A stretch of DNA of 64,000 nt, taken from contig JBGQBO010000011.1 in the NCBI GenBank assembly GCA_041494885.1, positions 62,001 to 126,000 of the forward strand, written 5' to 3'. The number at the start of each line of letters is the position of its first letter. The stretch's first letter is position 1. This document shows positions 9,593 through 18,368 of this stretch, one piece after another. The position numbers and the translations under genes are program-made. This DNA is from JAIQFV01 sp041494885 (GTDB lineage: Bacteria > Acidobacteriota > Terriglobia > JAIQFV01). Below the pieces are notes generated by a model that was not told where the DNA came from, made no database searches, and saw only the letters and a program-made list of their open reading frames with translations.

Positions 9593-9712
9593 ATGACATT
9601 TTTCCTGGTTGTAGCCGGCCTGGTTTCAACAGGGGCTGTTGTTGCCGCTGTGAGAGCCAGGATCTCCGGCAGAGGGAAGCGTGAACAGGTTCAATCCTTG
9701 CGGTTGAGATAA
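9593..9712 (+). CDS. possible 39-residue single-helix membrane peptide
   Basis: A short frame reads MTFFLVVAGLVSTGAVVAAV followed by a basic tail (RARISGRGKREQVQSLRLR). One hydrophobic helix with a positively charged cytoplasmic end is typical of small bacterial membrane proteins. A strong intrinsic terminator begins 19 bases after the stop codon, so the region is very likely transcribed. The ribosome binding site is weak (AAAGGCGG about ten bases ahead). It could instead be an untranslated RNA ending at the same terminator. Confidence 0.4.
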   Translation: MTFFLVVAGLVSTGAVVAAVRARISGRGKREQVQSLRLR

Positions 9713-9730
9713 CGTTCAAGCGAAACCCAG

Positions 9731-9770
9731 TGCCCACTCAGATCATTCCCATCTGGGTGGGCATTTTTTT
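9731..9770 (+). terminator. strong rho-independent terminator
   Basis: TGCCCACTCAGAT (9731-9743) pairs with ATCTGGGTGGGCA (9751-9763) over 13 positions with one G-T wobble and a seven-base loop, followed by seven T residues. It ends whatever is transcribed from the 9.4-9.7 kb region, most likely the small frame at 9593. Confidence 0.9.
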
Positions 9771-9774
9771 GGGT

Positions 9775-9937
9775 GCTTGGGGTTAGGTGTCAGGTGTTAG
9801 GTGGCGGGTGTCAGGGGAACGAGGGTGCAAGCATGAAGCCGGAAGTCGGAAGTCAGAAGTCAGAAAGAGGATTGAGACTCCTGACTTTGAACTTTGAACC
9901 TTGAACTTTGAACTCGGTCTTTAGACTTTGAACCTTA
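9775..9937 (+). repeat. mosaic word repeat, copy 1
   Basis: Three blocks occur in order: GGTGTCAGGTGTTAGG-like words, then GGAAGTCGGAAGTCAGAAG-like words, then TTTGAACCTTGAACTTTG-like words. The same order recurs at 22829-23070 and, reversed, at 25508-25715. It lies between the terminator at 9731 and the diguanylate cyclase gene. Confidence 0.8.
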
Positions 9938-10048
9938 ATGGGTGCGCGAGGGGCAGGCAGTCATGTTAGACTGAGCCGTTTATTTCATCATCTGCCCGAT
10001 GTCCGTGGTCGGAGTTCTCCGCGATATCTTCACAAGCATTTGACAGCG

Positions 10049-11632
10049 ATGACCATCCAGGCCTTCGACAGTGTATCGACCCAGGGGGGTGCTCGGCGCA
10101 CTAAACGCCGCGGAGTCATGCTAGGTGCGGTAGGCTATGTGCTGGGTCTCGCAGTCTTGTGGCTGTGCCGGATCCTCGGACTTAGCAGCACCAGCCCTCG
10201 GGAAGTGATCTGGTGTGCTGTCTTTTTCCTGATCAACACCCTTTTGTTGCTCCTCATTCTGCAGAGCCGGCTCGACGAGAAACTTTCTTTCGACCCCCAT
10301 TTCATCTACATTCCGGTCGTCACCTCCATTCTGTGGCTCACGTACTATCTTTACATCGCTCATGAGGCTCGCGGCCTTCTCTTCTCGGTCATTTTTCTGC
10401 CCTTTGTTTTCATGGTCAGCCTGGTGGGGTTGAGGGATGGCTTGGTTATCAGCTCCCTTTTCGTCATCGCCTACCTCACCCTGTTGTTGCATCTTTCCCA
10501 GTACGAGACTTTGGACACGCAGGCGGAAGGCGTCCGCGTAACCGTGTTCTTTCTCGTCATGGTCTTCAGTTGTTTTGTCATGGAACGAACCAAGCGGCAG
10601 CGGGAGAAGTACATAGCCACGATGAAGGAGGTTGCAGCGCTCCAGGAAATGGGAAAAACCCTCGTTTCCACCCTCGTGGTCGACCAACTTGTAGAACAGA
10701 TTATGGCCATCATCAAAGAAAAATTCGGTTTTGTGAACTGTTCGTTGTGGACCGTTGAAAAGGAGGCTGGGGAACTGGCTCTCCGGGCCCAGAAGGGATT
10801 TGTTGCAAGGGGGGGTTCAGAAGACATTCGCTTGCCGCTTTCGGGATCCGGGATTACGGTCTGGGTGGCCTCTCACGGGGAGATGGCGAATGTGGGTGAT
10901 GTGCGACAAGACAGTCGCTACACGACCGCAAATCTCACTTCGGACTGTCCGACTGTTTCGGAGTTCGCGTTGCCTCTGAAACGGCAGGGAGAGGTCTTTG
11001 CCGTTTTGGACGTCCAGAGTGGACGCGTGAATGGATTTAGTCGGAACGATGTCCGGGTCCTCTCAGCGGTGGCGGACTATGCCTCCATCGCCCTCGCGAA
11101 TGCCCGGTGGGTCGATGTCCGCGCGAATCGCGATGGGCTGACCGGTCTCTACAATCATCGCTTCTTGATGGAACAGTTGGAACTGGAACTGCACCGCATG
11201 AATCGATTGGACAAGCCGTGTTCCTTTGTCATGTGCGACATTGATCATTTCAAATCCATTAATGATGTTCATGGGCACCAGACGGGCGATGCCATTCTCC
11301 AACAGGTGTCGACGCTCCTGATGAGCTCCTTGCGCGACAGTGATATCGTGGCCCGCTATGGAGGGGAAGAGTTCAGCGTCATCCTTCCGAATACAAACCG
11401 GTCGGATGCCTTGCTCGTCGCAGAGAAGCTTCGCCGTAGGACCGAGGAAACCGCTTTCCTGGACCTGAACCATCAAGGGTCCCATCATGTGACCGCCAGT
11501 TTCGGTGTGGCCACCTTTCCCGAGGATGCTCGTACCCCGGTTGACCTTATCCGCCTGGCGGACGAACGCCTGTATCAAGCGAAAGAAGGCGGCAGGAACC
11601 GCGTCCATCCTTCCTCGGTCAAAAGCTTATGA
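10049..11632 (+). CDS. membrane GAF-GGDEF diguanylate cyclase
   Basis: The 527-residue product begins with a multi-helix membrane region (about residues 30-180), then a GAF domain (about 205-360) and a C-terminal GGDEF domain. The active-site loop is GGEEF at 438-442, and an RxxD inhibitory site (RDSD, 429-432) lies five residues before it, so the enzyme should make cyclic di-GMP from two GTP and be product-inhibited. The GAF domain and membrane helices would sense an unknown signal. I chose the ATG at 10049 because upstream codons give a non-conserved-looking basic leader; 9938 is the alternative. Its stop overlaps the next gene's start in ATGA, implying coupling with a secreted hydrolase. 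Confidence 0.92.
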   Translation: MTIQAFDSVSTQGGARRTKRRGVMLGAVGYVLGLAVLWLCRILGLSSTSPREVIWCAVFFLINTLLLLLILQSRLDEKLSFDPHFIYIPVVTSILWLTYYLYIAHEARGLLFSVIFLPFVFMVSLVGLRDGLVISSLFVIAYLTLLLHLSQYETLDTQAEGVRVTVFFLVMVFSCFVMERTKRQREKYIATMKEVAALQEMGKTLVSTLVVDQLVEQIMAIIKEKFGFVNCSLWTVEKEAGELALRAQKGFVARGGSEDIRLPLSGSGITVWVASHGEMANVGDVRQDSRYTTANLTSDCPTVSEFALPLKRQGEVFAVLDVQSGRVNGFSRNDVRVLSAVADYASIALANARWVDVRANRDGLTGLYNHRFLMEQLELELHRMNRLDKPCSFVMCDIDHFKSINDVHGHQTGDAILQQVSTLLMSSLRDSDIVARYGGEEFSVILPNTNRSDALLVAEKLRRRTEETAFLDLNHQGSHHVTASFGVATFPEDARTPVDLIRLADERLYQAKEGGRNRVHPSSVKSL

Positions 11633-13044
11633 GAAGCCCAGCCTTGACCTCGGTGAAAGTTTCCTTCTGGTTGTGCCTGCTATTCTCACCCCTTCCAATG
11701 TTCTCCCTACAGCCGGAGGATTTCCCCCGCGGACAAATCATCGACAAGGTCACGTGTCGGGCGAATTCCCAGCAGTCTTATGCGCTCTTTCTCCCCTCCT
11801 ACTACACCCCGCAGAAAAAATGGCCGATTCTTTATGCATTTGATGCCGGAGCCCGGGGGCGCTTGCCCCTGGAGCGTTTCAAGGAGGCAGCAGAGAAATA
11901 TGGGTACATCGTGGCGGGGTCAAACAATTCCCGCAATGGCCCGCTCGAGCCGATTGCGGAAGCTGTCCGGGCTTTGATTGATGATACCCAGGCGAGGTTC
12001 CCGATCGATGAACGCCGCGTCTATCTTACCGGCTTTTCGGGAGGCGCCCGGGTCGCAGTTTCTGTCGCTCATCCACTGAAGGGATCGGTAGCGGGAGTGA
12101 TTGGATGTGGTGCCGGTTTTCCGTCTGAAATAACTCCTTCCCCTTCGATCCCGTTTGTATACTTTGGCACCGTCGGGCTCGAAGATTTTAATTATCCCGA
12201 AATGAGCCGCTTGAATCAGGTCTTGGATCGTTTGACCCTCCCACACCGAATGGCAACCTTTGAGGGCGGCCACGATTGGCCGCCCCCAGCCCTCTGTCTG
12301 GAGGCTATTGAATGGATGGAACTGCAGGCAATGAAATCAGGCAAGCGGAAGATGGATGAAGCCCTCATCGAAGAAATGTTCAATAGAGCAGTGATAAGAG
12401 CCCGGACCGAGGAGTCGTCCAACAAGGTTTACGAAGCGTTTCTCGATTACCGGGCGATCGCGGAGGATTTTAAGGGCCTTCGAGATGTCACCCCATTTGA
12501 GGGCAAGGAAGCCCGGCTTAGAAACTCAAAGGAGATCAAACGGGCCCTCAAGAAGGAAAAAGAACAGGAAGAGAGCCAGAATCGATTGAACGGCAAGCTC
12601 TACGATTTGAAGGAGAGTTATGGGAGGGCTGAAAACCGTTCAACAGTGCTCGAAGAGTTAAGCAATGAAATTGCCGGTCTGAAGCGGACGGCTGGAAATA
12701 AAGAGAGGATGGCCGACCGCCTGGTCGCCCGGCGGGTCCTGAGCCTCTTCCTCCTCGAGCTCAGCCAGGATGCGACCCAACTTTTCCACACCCGCAACTA
12801 CGGTCAGGCCTCATTCAATCTCTTGCTCGCAGCTCAAATCAAACCGGAGGACCCAAGACTGTTCTACCATCTTGCCTGCGCCTATTCGCAGGACGGAAAG
12901 AAGAAGGAGGCCATTGGTGCCCTGAAAAACGCCGTTGAAAAGGGTTTTGCAGATGTGCTGGTCTTGGAGAGTGACCCCGATCTTGAGCCACTCCGAAAAG
13001 ATCCTTCCTATCTGGAAATGGTCGAACGCTTGAAGAAGAAGTAA
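11629..13044 (+). CDS. secreted alpha/beta hydrolase with TPR-like tail
   Basis: This 471-residue protein has a hydrophobic N-terminus (signal peptide, about residues 10-26), then an esterase/dienelactone-hydrolase-like domain with nucleophile elbow GFSGGA (Ser137) and a probable catalytic His in FEGGHDWPP. After about residue 225 comes a charged, coiled-coil-like helical region and a TPR-like end (FYHLACAYSQDGKKKEAIGA). Substrate unknown; PHB-depolymerase/feruloyl-esterase-like hydrolases share this fold. The start codon overlaps the stop of the GGDEF gene by four bases, so the two are translated together. Confidence 0.82.
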   Translation: MRSPALTSVKVSFWLCLLFSPLPMFSLQPEDFPRGQIIDKVTCRANSQQSYALFLPSYYTPQKKWPILYAFDAGARGRLPLERFKEAAEKYGYIVAGSNNSRNGPLEPIAEAVRALIDDTQARFPIDERRVYLTGFSGGARVAVSVAHPLKGSVAGVIGCGAGFPSEITPSPSIPFVYFGTVGLEDFNYPEMSRLNQVLDRLTLPHRMATFEGGHDWPPPALCLEAIEWMELQAMKSGKRKMDEALIEEMFNRAVIRARTEESSNKVYEAFLDYRAIAEDFKGLRDVTPFEGKEARLRNSKEIKRALKKEKEQEESQNRLNGKLYDLKESYGRAENRSTVLEELSNEIAGLKRTAGNKERMADRLVARRVLSLFLLELSQDATQLFHTRNYGQASFNLLLAAQIKPEDPRLFYHLACAYSQDGKKKEAIGALKNAVEKGFADVLVLESDPDLEPLRKDPSYLEMVERLKKK

Positions 13045-13302
13045 CGCCACTCACCCACGAGGCCAGCCCCGATTTGAGTTTCATCCGAAACCTCAAATAT
13101 CAACCTGATTTCAGTCAAGAGGAGAGGATCCCCGATATCGCTACATAGAATCCTTGTCCTCTCCACGTGGTCCTTATTCATGGAGGATGCCTCTCCTCCA
13201 ACCTGCTCCCGCAACCGAAGAACGGCGGCGGCGATGCACCCAGGCGGGCGAGAGGGGCAGAGGGGTTCCTCTTTTGTTGTATAACCTCGGAGATCAAGCC
13301 TG

Positions 13303-13308
13303 TATAAT
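13303..13308 (+). promoter_or_regulatory. likely -10 box for the YcaO-TfuA operon
   Basis: A perfect TATAAT lies 36 bases before the start codon of the 97-residue protein gene. A TTGTTG or TTGTAT upstream is spaced 20-23 bases away, longer than ideal for a -35 box. The 300-base gap from 13045 to 13344 holds no other gene, which fits a promoter serving this three-gene operon. Confidence 0.5.
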
Positions 13309-13344
13309 CGACCGACTCGCCTCAACAACAAGGAGACCACCACA

Positions 13345-13638
13345 ATGTCCAAAAAGAAACCTGGACGTAAAGCAAAAGTCACTCTTGATGCGAAATCTGT
13401 TCTCCATATCGAATCCAGTTTGCGGAAAGCATTCGCCGGAGTCGGTGCGGCCTATGATATGGACGCCAAGAAGATGAAGATGAAGACCAGTGCGACGGTT
13501 CATCTTGATCCGGCCACGGTCGCCCGCTTCACGGAGCATTTGCGGCAGGGCCTTGTTCAATCCGGCGCGATTTATGATCACGAAAATGTGAGACTTAACT
13601 TAATGACCAAGAAGGTCAAGAAGACCCGATCCAAGTGA
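13345..13638 (+). CDS. 97-residue internally duplicated protein, first gene of the YcaO-TfuA operon
   Basis: The product is small, Lys-rich at both ends (MSKKKPGRKAK and TKKVKKTRSK) and contains no Cys. It consists of two copies of a module about 37 residues long, offset by exactly 40 without gaps: residues 12-48 and 52-88 share V, LD, V, LR, GA, YD and T at equal positions (11 identities). AAGGAG ten bases before the ATG supports the start, and the YcaO gene begins one base after its stop. By position it is a candidate substrate or partner of the YcaO-TfuA pair. No known precursor-peptide leader or core is recognised, so a structural or nucleic-acid-binding partner is also possible. Confidence 0.85.
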   Translation: MSKKKPGRKAKVTLDAKSVLHIESSLRKAFAGVGAAYDMDAKKMKMKTSATVHLDPATVARFTEHLRQGLVQSGAIYDHENVRLNLMTKKVKKTRSK

Positions 13639-13639
13639 G

Positions 13640-14878
13640 GTGTTCGCGAGCTTGTCGCAGCTCTTTCAGTACAGTTCAAGTCTTCGGGCTGAACCGCTGG
13701 ATGTTACGCTATCCCGGGCCCGGGCCCTGTCCCAGAGCCTGGGGATTTCGCGGGTGACCGACATCACGCGTCTGGATGTTGTGGGGGTGCCGGTTTTCGC
13801 GAGCATTCGTCCGACGGCTCAACCGGGATCTTTGTGTGTCAATGCAGGCAAAGGACTTTCCACCGGTGAGGCCCAGGTGGGGGCCTACATGGAGTCCATT
13901 GAGTATGCCTTTGCAGAGTATAACCGGTCAGCGCTCAGGGTCCTGCGAAGGCCCGCGAGGGACCTGTATGACGGCCCCACACGGCCGGAAGCGATCCTCG
14001 ATTTCTGCCCCATGATGAATATGACCATTGACCTCGATGCCCCCCTCACCTGTGTCGAGGCTCATGAGGTCGAAACGGGGGATGTGTGCCTGGTCCCTGC
14101 GGAACTCGTCTTTTTTCCCTTTCCTGATGAAGCGGGCAAGGAAGAATACTTCGGATCGAACACCAATGGCCTGTGCTCAGGGAATTCAATCCTGGAAGCG
14201 ACTGTCCACGGGCTGGCGGAAGTAATTGAGCGCGACGTCCTCTCCTTTTACACGGTCGACGATCAATCCTGCCTGGTTCAGAGCCTCAGCTTGCCGTCTT
14301 CTATACGCTGCATCGAAGCCCAACTCGCCTCCGTGGGGCTTAGCCTTTACGTCCGTTACGTGAAAAACTGTTTTGAGCTTCCCTTCTTCATGGCGTTCGT
14401 CGTTGACCCGAGAACGCCCACACCCCTGTTCATTAATGGCGGGTTTGGCTGCAACCCCTCCCGGGAAGTCGCCGTGACACGGGCGGTGTGTGAGGCCCTA
14501 CAAAGTCGCCTGTCCTTTATTCATGGGGGGCGGGATGATTTGCAGGAGCGATATCAACGCCTGGAGGAGGGGTCAAGGGAGTCACAAGCGGAGTACGCGC
14601 AACGGCTCACCCGCAAGGTCGCACGGCAGAAGCCCAAAGCTCATTTTGAAGAGACGGCAGACTGCTCCGCATCTATTACGGACCTTGAATCCTCGCTGGA
14701 GGTGTTGATGTTCTCTCTTCGAAGGAACGGGTTTCGCCATGTCCTCCGGGTGGTTTACACCCCATCCTCACTTCCGCTTCAGGTGGTCCGTATCCTGGTG
14801 CCGGGGCTTGAGAGTTTTAAAGAGACCACAACCCGTATCGGCCCGCGTCTTCGAGATTATGTCAGGGACCAACTCTAA
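13640..14878 (+). CDS. YcaO-family ATP-dependent cyclodehydratase/thioamidation enzyme
   Basis: The 412-residue protein shows the YcaO ATP-binding signature across three blocks: E85-x2-E88 in AYMESIEYAF, the GNSILEATVHGLAEVIERD block with E186, H190, E194 and E197, and RAVCEALQSRLSFIHGGRDD with R281, E285, Q288, R290 and R298-D300. YcaO enzymes phosphorylate a peptide-bond oxygen with ATP and install azolines, amidines or thioamides. It starts with GTG one base after the stop of the 97-residue protein gene and overlaps tfuA by 20 bases. A TfuA partner favours thioamide formation, as shown for methanogen McrA and proposed for thioviridamide. The substrate here is unknown. Confidence 0.95.
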   Translation: MFASLSQLFQYSSSLRAEPLDVTLSRARALSQSLGISRVTDITRLDVVGVPVFASIRPTAQPGSLCVNAGKGLSTGEAQVGAYMESIEYAFAEYNRSALRVLRRPARDLYDGPTRPEAILDFCPMMNMTIDLDAPLTCVEAHEVETGDVCLVPAELVFFPFPDEAGKEEYFGSNTNGLCSGNSILEATVHGLAEVIERDVLSFYTVDDQSCLVQSLSLPSSIRCIEAQLASVGLSLYVRYVKNCFELPFFMAFVVDPRTPTPLFINGGFGCNPSREVAVTRAVCEALQSRLSFIHGGRDDLQERYQRLEEGSRESQAEYAQRLTRKVARQKPKAHFEETADCSASITDLESSLEVLMFSLRRNGFRHVLRVVYTPSSLPLQVVRILVPGLESFKETTTRIGPRLRDYVRDQL

Positions 14879-15530
14879 CTGTTACTTATATGCAGGGCCG
14901 ACCCTCTTGGGAACTCCATGCGGCGGGATCAAGCCCCCGAGAGGAATTCGCCTGCTCCCGCCTGCCCAGCGAGGCGATATCGAAAAGCTTGTCTCATATT
15001 CTCGACCAGGAGTCATCATCCTGGTTGATGGGGTTTTTCATCAGTACCTGGCGGTTGGTCACGCGGAGATTCGGGAGGCTGTCGCGGAGGGATGGCGGGT
15101 GTGGGGCCTTTCCTCGATGGGAGCCATTCGCGCCTATGAGATGAGGAATGTGGGTGTTCGAGGTTACGGTCGGGTCTATGAATATTTTTTTCAACACGAG
15201 GATTTTCGGGATGATGAGGTGGCGCTGCTGCATGAGCCGGAGCCTCCATTTCGCTCCTTCTCTGAACCCCTAGTTCACATCCGATTCTGGCTCCATGAAA
15301 TGTTGGAAACCCGCCTCCTCAGCCGGTCCCAGCACGATCAGATTCTCGAGTCACTGAAGTCCATGTGGTTTGGGGATCGCACCCTCCTGCGGGTCCGCGG
15401 GATGATTTTGGATCTGGTTCCTGAACACGTGGACCGGGTCGATGCGATGTTGGCTCAGTTCGACCGCTTCCGCGTCAAATCCCTCGACCTGGCTGATTTC
15501 GTACAGAAGCAAGTCTGGAAGACCATTTGA
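14859..15530 (+). CDS. TfuA-like protein, partner of YcaO
   Basis: The 223-residue product has the full TfuA pattern: GPTL at 13-16, PPAQRGD at 34-40, DGVF at 57-60, EIREA at 70-74, GLSSMGAIRA at 83-92, GYGRVYEYFF at 102-111 and DDEVA at 118-122. TfuA proteins work with YcaO enzymes and are thought to deliver sulfide equivalents for backbone thioamides; the family was named from the trifolitoxin region of Rhizobium. I placed the start at the ATG at 14859, which gives the usual TfuA N-terminus and a 20-base overlap with ycaO; an in-frame start at 14739 would add a leader that reads as ycaO in another frame. Translational coupling with ycaO is likely. Confidence 0.93.
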   Translation: MSGTNSNCYLYAGPTLLGTPCGGIKPPRGIRLLPPAQRGDIEKLVSYSRPGVIILVDGVFHQYLAVGHAEIREAVAEGWRVWGLSSMGAIRAYEMRNVGVRGYGRVYEYFFQHEDFRDDEVALLHEPEPPFRSFSEPLVHIRFWLHEMLETRLLSRSQHDQILESLKSMWFGDRTLLRVRGMILDLVPEHVDRVDAMLAQFDRFRVKSLDLADFVQKQVWKTI

Positions 15531-15773
15531 CGTGAACCTTAATGTTGAAGCCTCGTGGAACGCAGCCACACTCAACATGTGTCTTAAACACTTCCTTGGT
15601 GGGACGGGTCCGCTCGGGGCAAGACTACAAAATCTCCTTCCTCTTCCCCCGGTAATACAATCTCCGGGCCATCTCTCCAAATCCTCCAGCGCACCGCCAT
15701 TTTGGTGATTTGAGAGGAGCAGCGGACTTTCCTTTGAGCACCCGGGATCACGGGACAGGAGAGATCTTCAAGT

Positions 15774-18368
15774 TTATTGAACTGGGGGCAGGGTCCTCTC
15801 TGCAAGACTGCGCTTTACAGCGTCGGCCTTGGCGTCGGCTCCAGCCCATTCCGGCAGATCAACATTGTGAATTAGTTCGACCACGCGCTGGTCGATGCGG
15901 AGGTGGTCAAATTCCGGATCGATCTTGAGGTTCAAAAAATTAATATCCCGCTCCTGAAAGGCCTTTTTGAGCCATTCGATGGCTTGGTCGGATTCTCCAA
16001 GCCACGCATAAGCGCTGGCAATCTTATAAGGTGAGACATGCCGGGTTTTCATCTCTTCTTTCAGGAGGCTGAGTTGCTGGGACCAATACCCCTTCGCCCC
16101 TGATCTTTCATAGGCGCTCTTGAGCTTGGTTGCTCGCGTCGTGGCTTCCTCCGCACTTTCCTGTCCTGAAAGGACGGAGGCAAGTTTGAACTCCCCGATG
16201 GCGCGGTCATACATTCCCTTTTCGAGAAAAGCGTTTCCCAGGTAGAGATGGGCCCGGTAGAAGTTCTTATCCATCTCAGTTGCCTTTTCGAGCTGTTCGA
16301 TCCCCTGGTCGTAAAGACGGGTCTTGAGGAGTGTATTGCCCACGCTGGTCTGGATAATGAGGGAGAGGGGATCCAGTTCCCGGGCCTGTTTGATCTGATC
16401 GAACGCTTCGGCATGGCGACCCATGGTGGACAAGAATTGGGCATACCACTGATGGGCGGTGGCATAGTTCGGATTCAAAGCGATGGCCCGCCTGAATTCT
16501 TTTTCGGCCCCCTTAAAATACCAGTCCTCCTGCCCGATGGATCCCGCCAGCGAGGTATGGGCTTCGGCTAAGGATTCATCGATCGCGAGTGCCTTCAACG
16601 CTGCTTTCTTGGCTTTCGAGAGGGCCTCATTGAGCTGAAAATCGCTGTAGACGGGGAGGGCGATGTAAGCGTCCGCCAGCCCGGCATAGGCCTGGGCATA
16701 ACCCGGGTCATGGGCGATCGCCTGTTCGAAGTATTCAATACTCTTTTTGACATCCTCTCCGGTCCTTTTATTCCAGTGATAGCGGCCTTTAATATAGAGA
16801 TGATAGGCCTCGGTGTTTTCTGTGTAATGGCGGGTCACCCGGTCATGTTCTTCCCGGGTCAACGTAGAACGAAGTTTCTCGCAGATGTCTCCGGCGATCT
16901 CTGATTGAAAGGCGAGGATGCCTGAAAGCTTGCGGTCGTAATGTTCTCCCCACAGATGGTGATTATTGCGGACGTCAACCAGCTCGACACTGATCGTTAG
17001 AGCATCCTCCCGCCGGATCACCCTGCCGGTCAGCACAGCTTGAACCGAAAGTCTCCTTCCAACGGTTTGCGGGTCGACTTCCTGTCCCTTGTAGCGAAAC
17101 ACTGAACTTCCGGCAATCACTGCGAGGTGGGGCAGTTGAGAAAGACTGTTGATCGTGCTCTCGGTGATCCCGTCTGAAAAATACTCCGTTTCAGGATCGG
17201 GATCGGCATTGTAGAAAGGTAGGACTGCGATGGAATCGATCGAATTCAAAGCGTCACGGACAAAGTAAGCATAGGAGGCGAATACGGCCACAGCCACCGC
17301 AGCCAACGCGATGAGCACAACTGCCTTGTGCTCTTTGATTCTTCCCGCCAGGCCCGGAGCGGCGGGGGCAACTCGTACGCCGGAGTCCCGCGACCACGGG
17401 GTCACGCGGTCCCCCGAGCTGTACGTCACCGGATCTTCCGTTCCTACCATCCCCGACCCGTTCTCCCAACCGGATTGCGCCAGGCGCATACGCTCGGTGT
17501 CAGTCTCCAGCCGTTTTTTTAATCCTTTCAAGTCCAGGAGGAAGTCTCGAGCCGTCTGAAATCGCTCTTCCCTGTTTTTCGTTAGAGCCTTGGTGACGAT
17601 TCGTTCCAGTTCCTCGGGAACCTCTCTGGAAAACCGTGCCAGGGGCGGGGGTTCCTTTACCAGGACTGAAGCGATGATCTCCGTCGAAACGGTGCCTTCA
17701 AAGGGTGCAGTCCCAGCGACCATTTCGTAGAGCACCACGCCCAGGCTCCATATATCCGTTCTCCCATCCGTCTCCAATCCTCGTGCCTGCTCAGGCGACA
17801 TGTACCGTGCGGTCCCCAATATCAGGCCCGGCTCGGAACTAAATTGTGTTATGGTGCCGAGCGCTGCCGGGTCTTCTTTGTCTTCAGGTTCCAGGACCTT
17901 GGCAAGTCCGAAGTCGAGAACCTTGACGTATCCATCCGGACGCAGCATGATGTTTTCCGGCTTGATGTCGCGGTGAATGATGCCTACCGCATGCGCGGCA
18001 GAAAGCGCGCTCAACGCCTGGATCGCCACATCCAACGAATCCTGGATTGACATCCGGGTTCGGGCCAGGTGCCGACGCAACGTCTCTCCCTCAATATACT
18101 CGGCCGCAATCAAGGGATAGGAGTCCGCTTCCGCAACCTCGTAAATGGTCAGGATATTGGGATGGTTCAGGGAGGATGCGGCTTTGGCTTCCCGAAGAAA
18201 GCGTTGCAGGCGTTGGGGATCTGAAGCAAAGGTGGCCGGAAGAATTTTCAGAGCGACCGTTCGCCCCATCTTGGTATCCTGGGCGAGATAAACCTCACCC
18301 ATCCCGCCAGCACCCAGGGGAGAAATGATTTCGTAAGAACCAAGACGCGTACCTGAAGTGAGTCTCAT
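15774..18368 (-). CDS. Ser/Thr protein kinase with TolB-like and TPR domains
   Basis: The 864-residue protein starts with a complete kinase domain: glycine loop LGAGGMGEVYLAQ, lysine in TVALKILP, catalytic loop HRDIKPENIM, DFG in DFGLAK and APE-equivalent MSPEQARG. One membrane helix follows (AVVLIALAAVAVAVFASYAY, about residues 345-365), then a TolB/FlgO-like N-terminal domain (SIAVLPFYN through HHLWGEHYDRK) and at least six TPRs to the end. This architecture is very common in Acidobacteriota. It is a membrane receptor kinase with a presumably extracytoplasmic TPR sensor; targets are unknown. It is convergent with the YcaO-TfuA operon and divergent from the serine hydrolase. Confidence 0.95.
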   Translation of the reverse strand: MRLTSGTRLGSYEIISPLGAGGMGEVYLAQDTKMGRTVALKILPATFASDPQRLQRFLREAKAASSLNHPNILTIYEVAEADSYPLIAAEYIEGETLRRHLARTRMSIQDSLDVAIQALSALSAAHAVGIIHRDIKPENIMLRPDGYVKVLDFGLAKVLEPEDKEDPAALGTITQFSSEPGLILGTARYMSPEQARGLETDGRTDIWSLGVVLYEMVAGTAPFEGTVSTEIIASVLVKEPPPLARFSREVPEELERIVTKALTKNREERFQTARDFLLDLKGLKKRLETDTERMRLAQSGWENGSGMVGTEDPVTYSSGDRVTPWSRDSGVRVAPAAPGLAGRIKEHKAVVLIALAAVAVAVFASYAYFVRDALNSIDSIAVLPFYNADPDPETEYFSDGITESTINSLSQLPHLAVIAGSSVFRYKGQEVDPQTVGRRLSVQAVLTGRVIRREDALTISVELVDVRNNHHLWGEHYDRKLSGILAFQSEIAGDICEKLRSTLTREEHDRVTRHYTENTEAYHLYIKGRYHWNKRTGEDVKKSIEYFEQAIAHDPGYAQAYAGLADAYIALPVYSDFQLNEALSKAKKAALKALAIDESLAEAHTSLAGSIGQEDWYFKGAEKEFRRAIALNPNYATAHQWYAQFLSTMGRHAEAFDQIKQARELDPLSLIIQTSVGNTLLKTRLYDQGIEQLEKATEMDKNFYRAHLYLGNAFLEKGMYDRAIGEFKLASVLSGQESAEEATTRATKLKSAYERSGAKGYWSQQLSLLKEEMKTRHVSPYKIASAYAWLGESDQAIEWLKKAFQERDINFLNLKIDPEFDHLRIDQRVVELIHNVDLPEWAGADAKADAVKRSLAERTLPPVQ

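Noticed and set aside
13154..13477. 107-codon plus-strand frame upstream of and overlapping the small YcaO-linked gene
   Set aside because: It lacks a ribosome site, has Arg/Pro-rich non-protein composition and runs through the promoter and the better-supported 97-residue gene.
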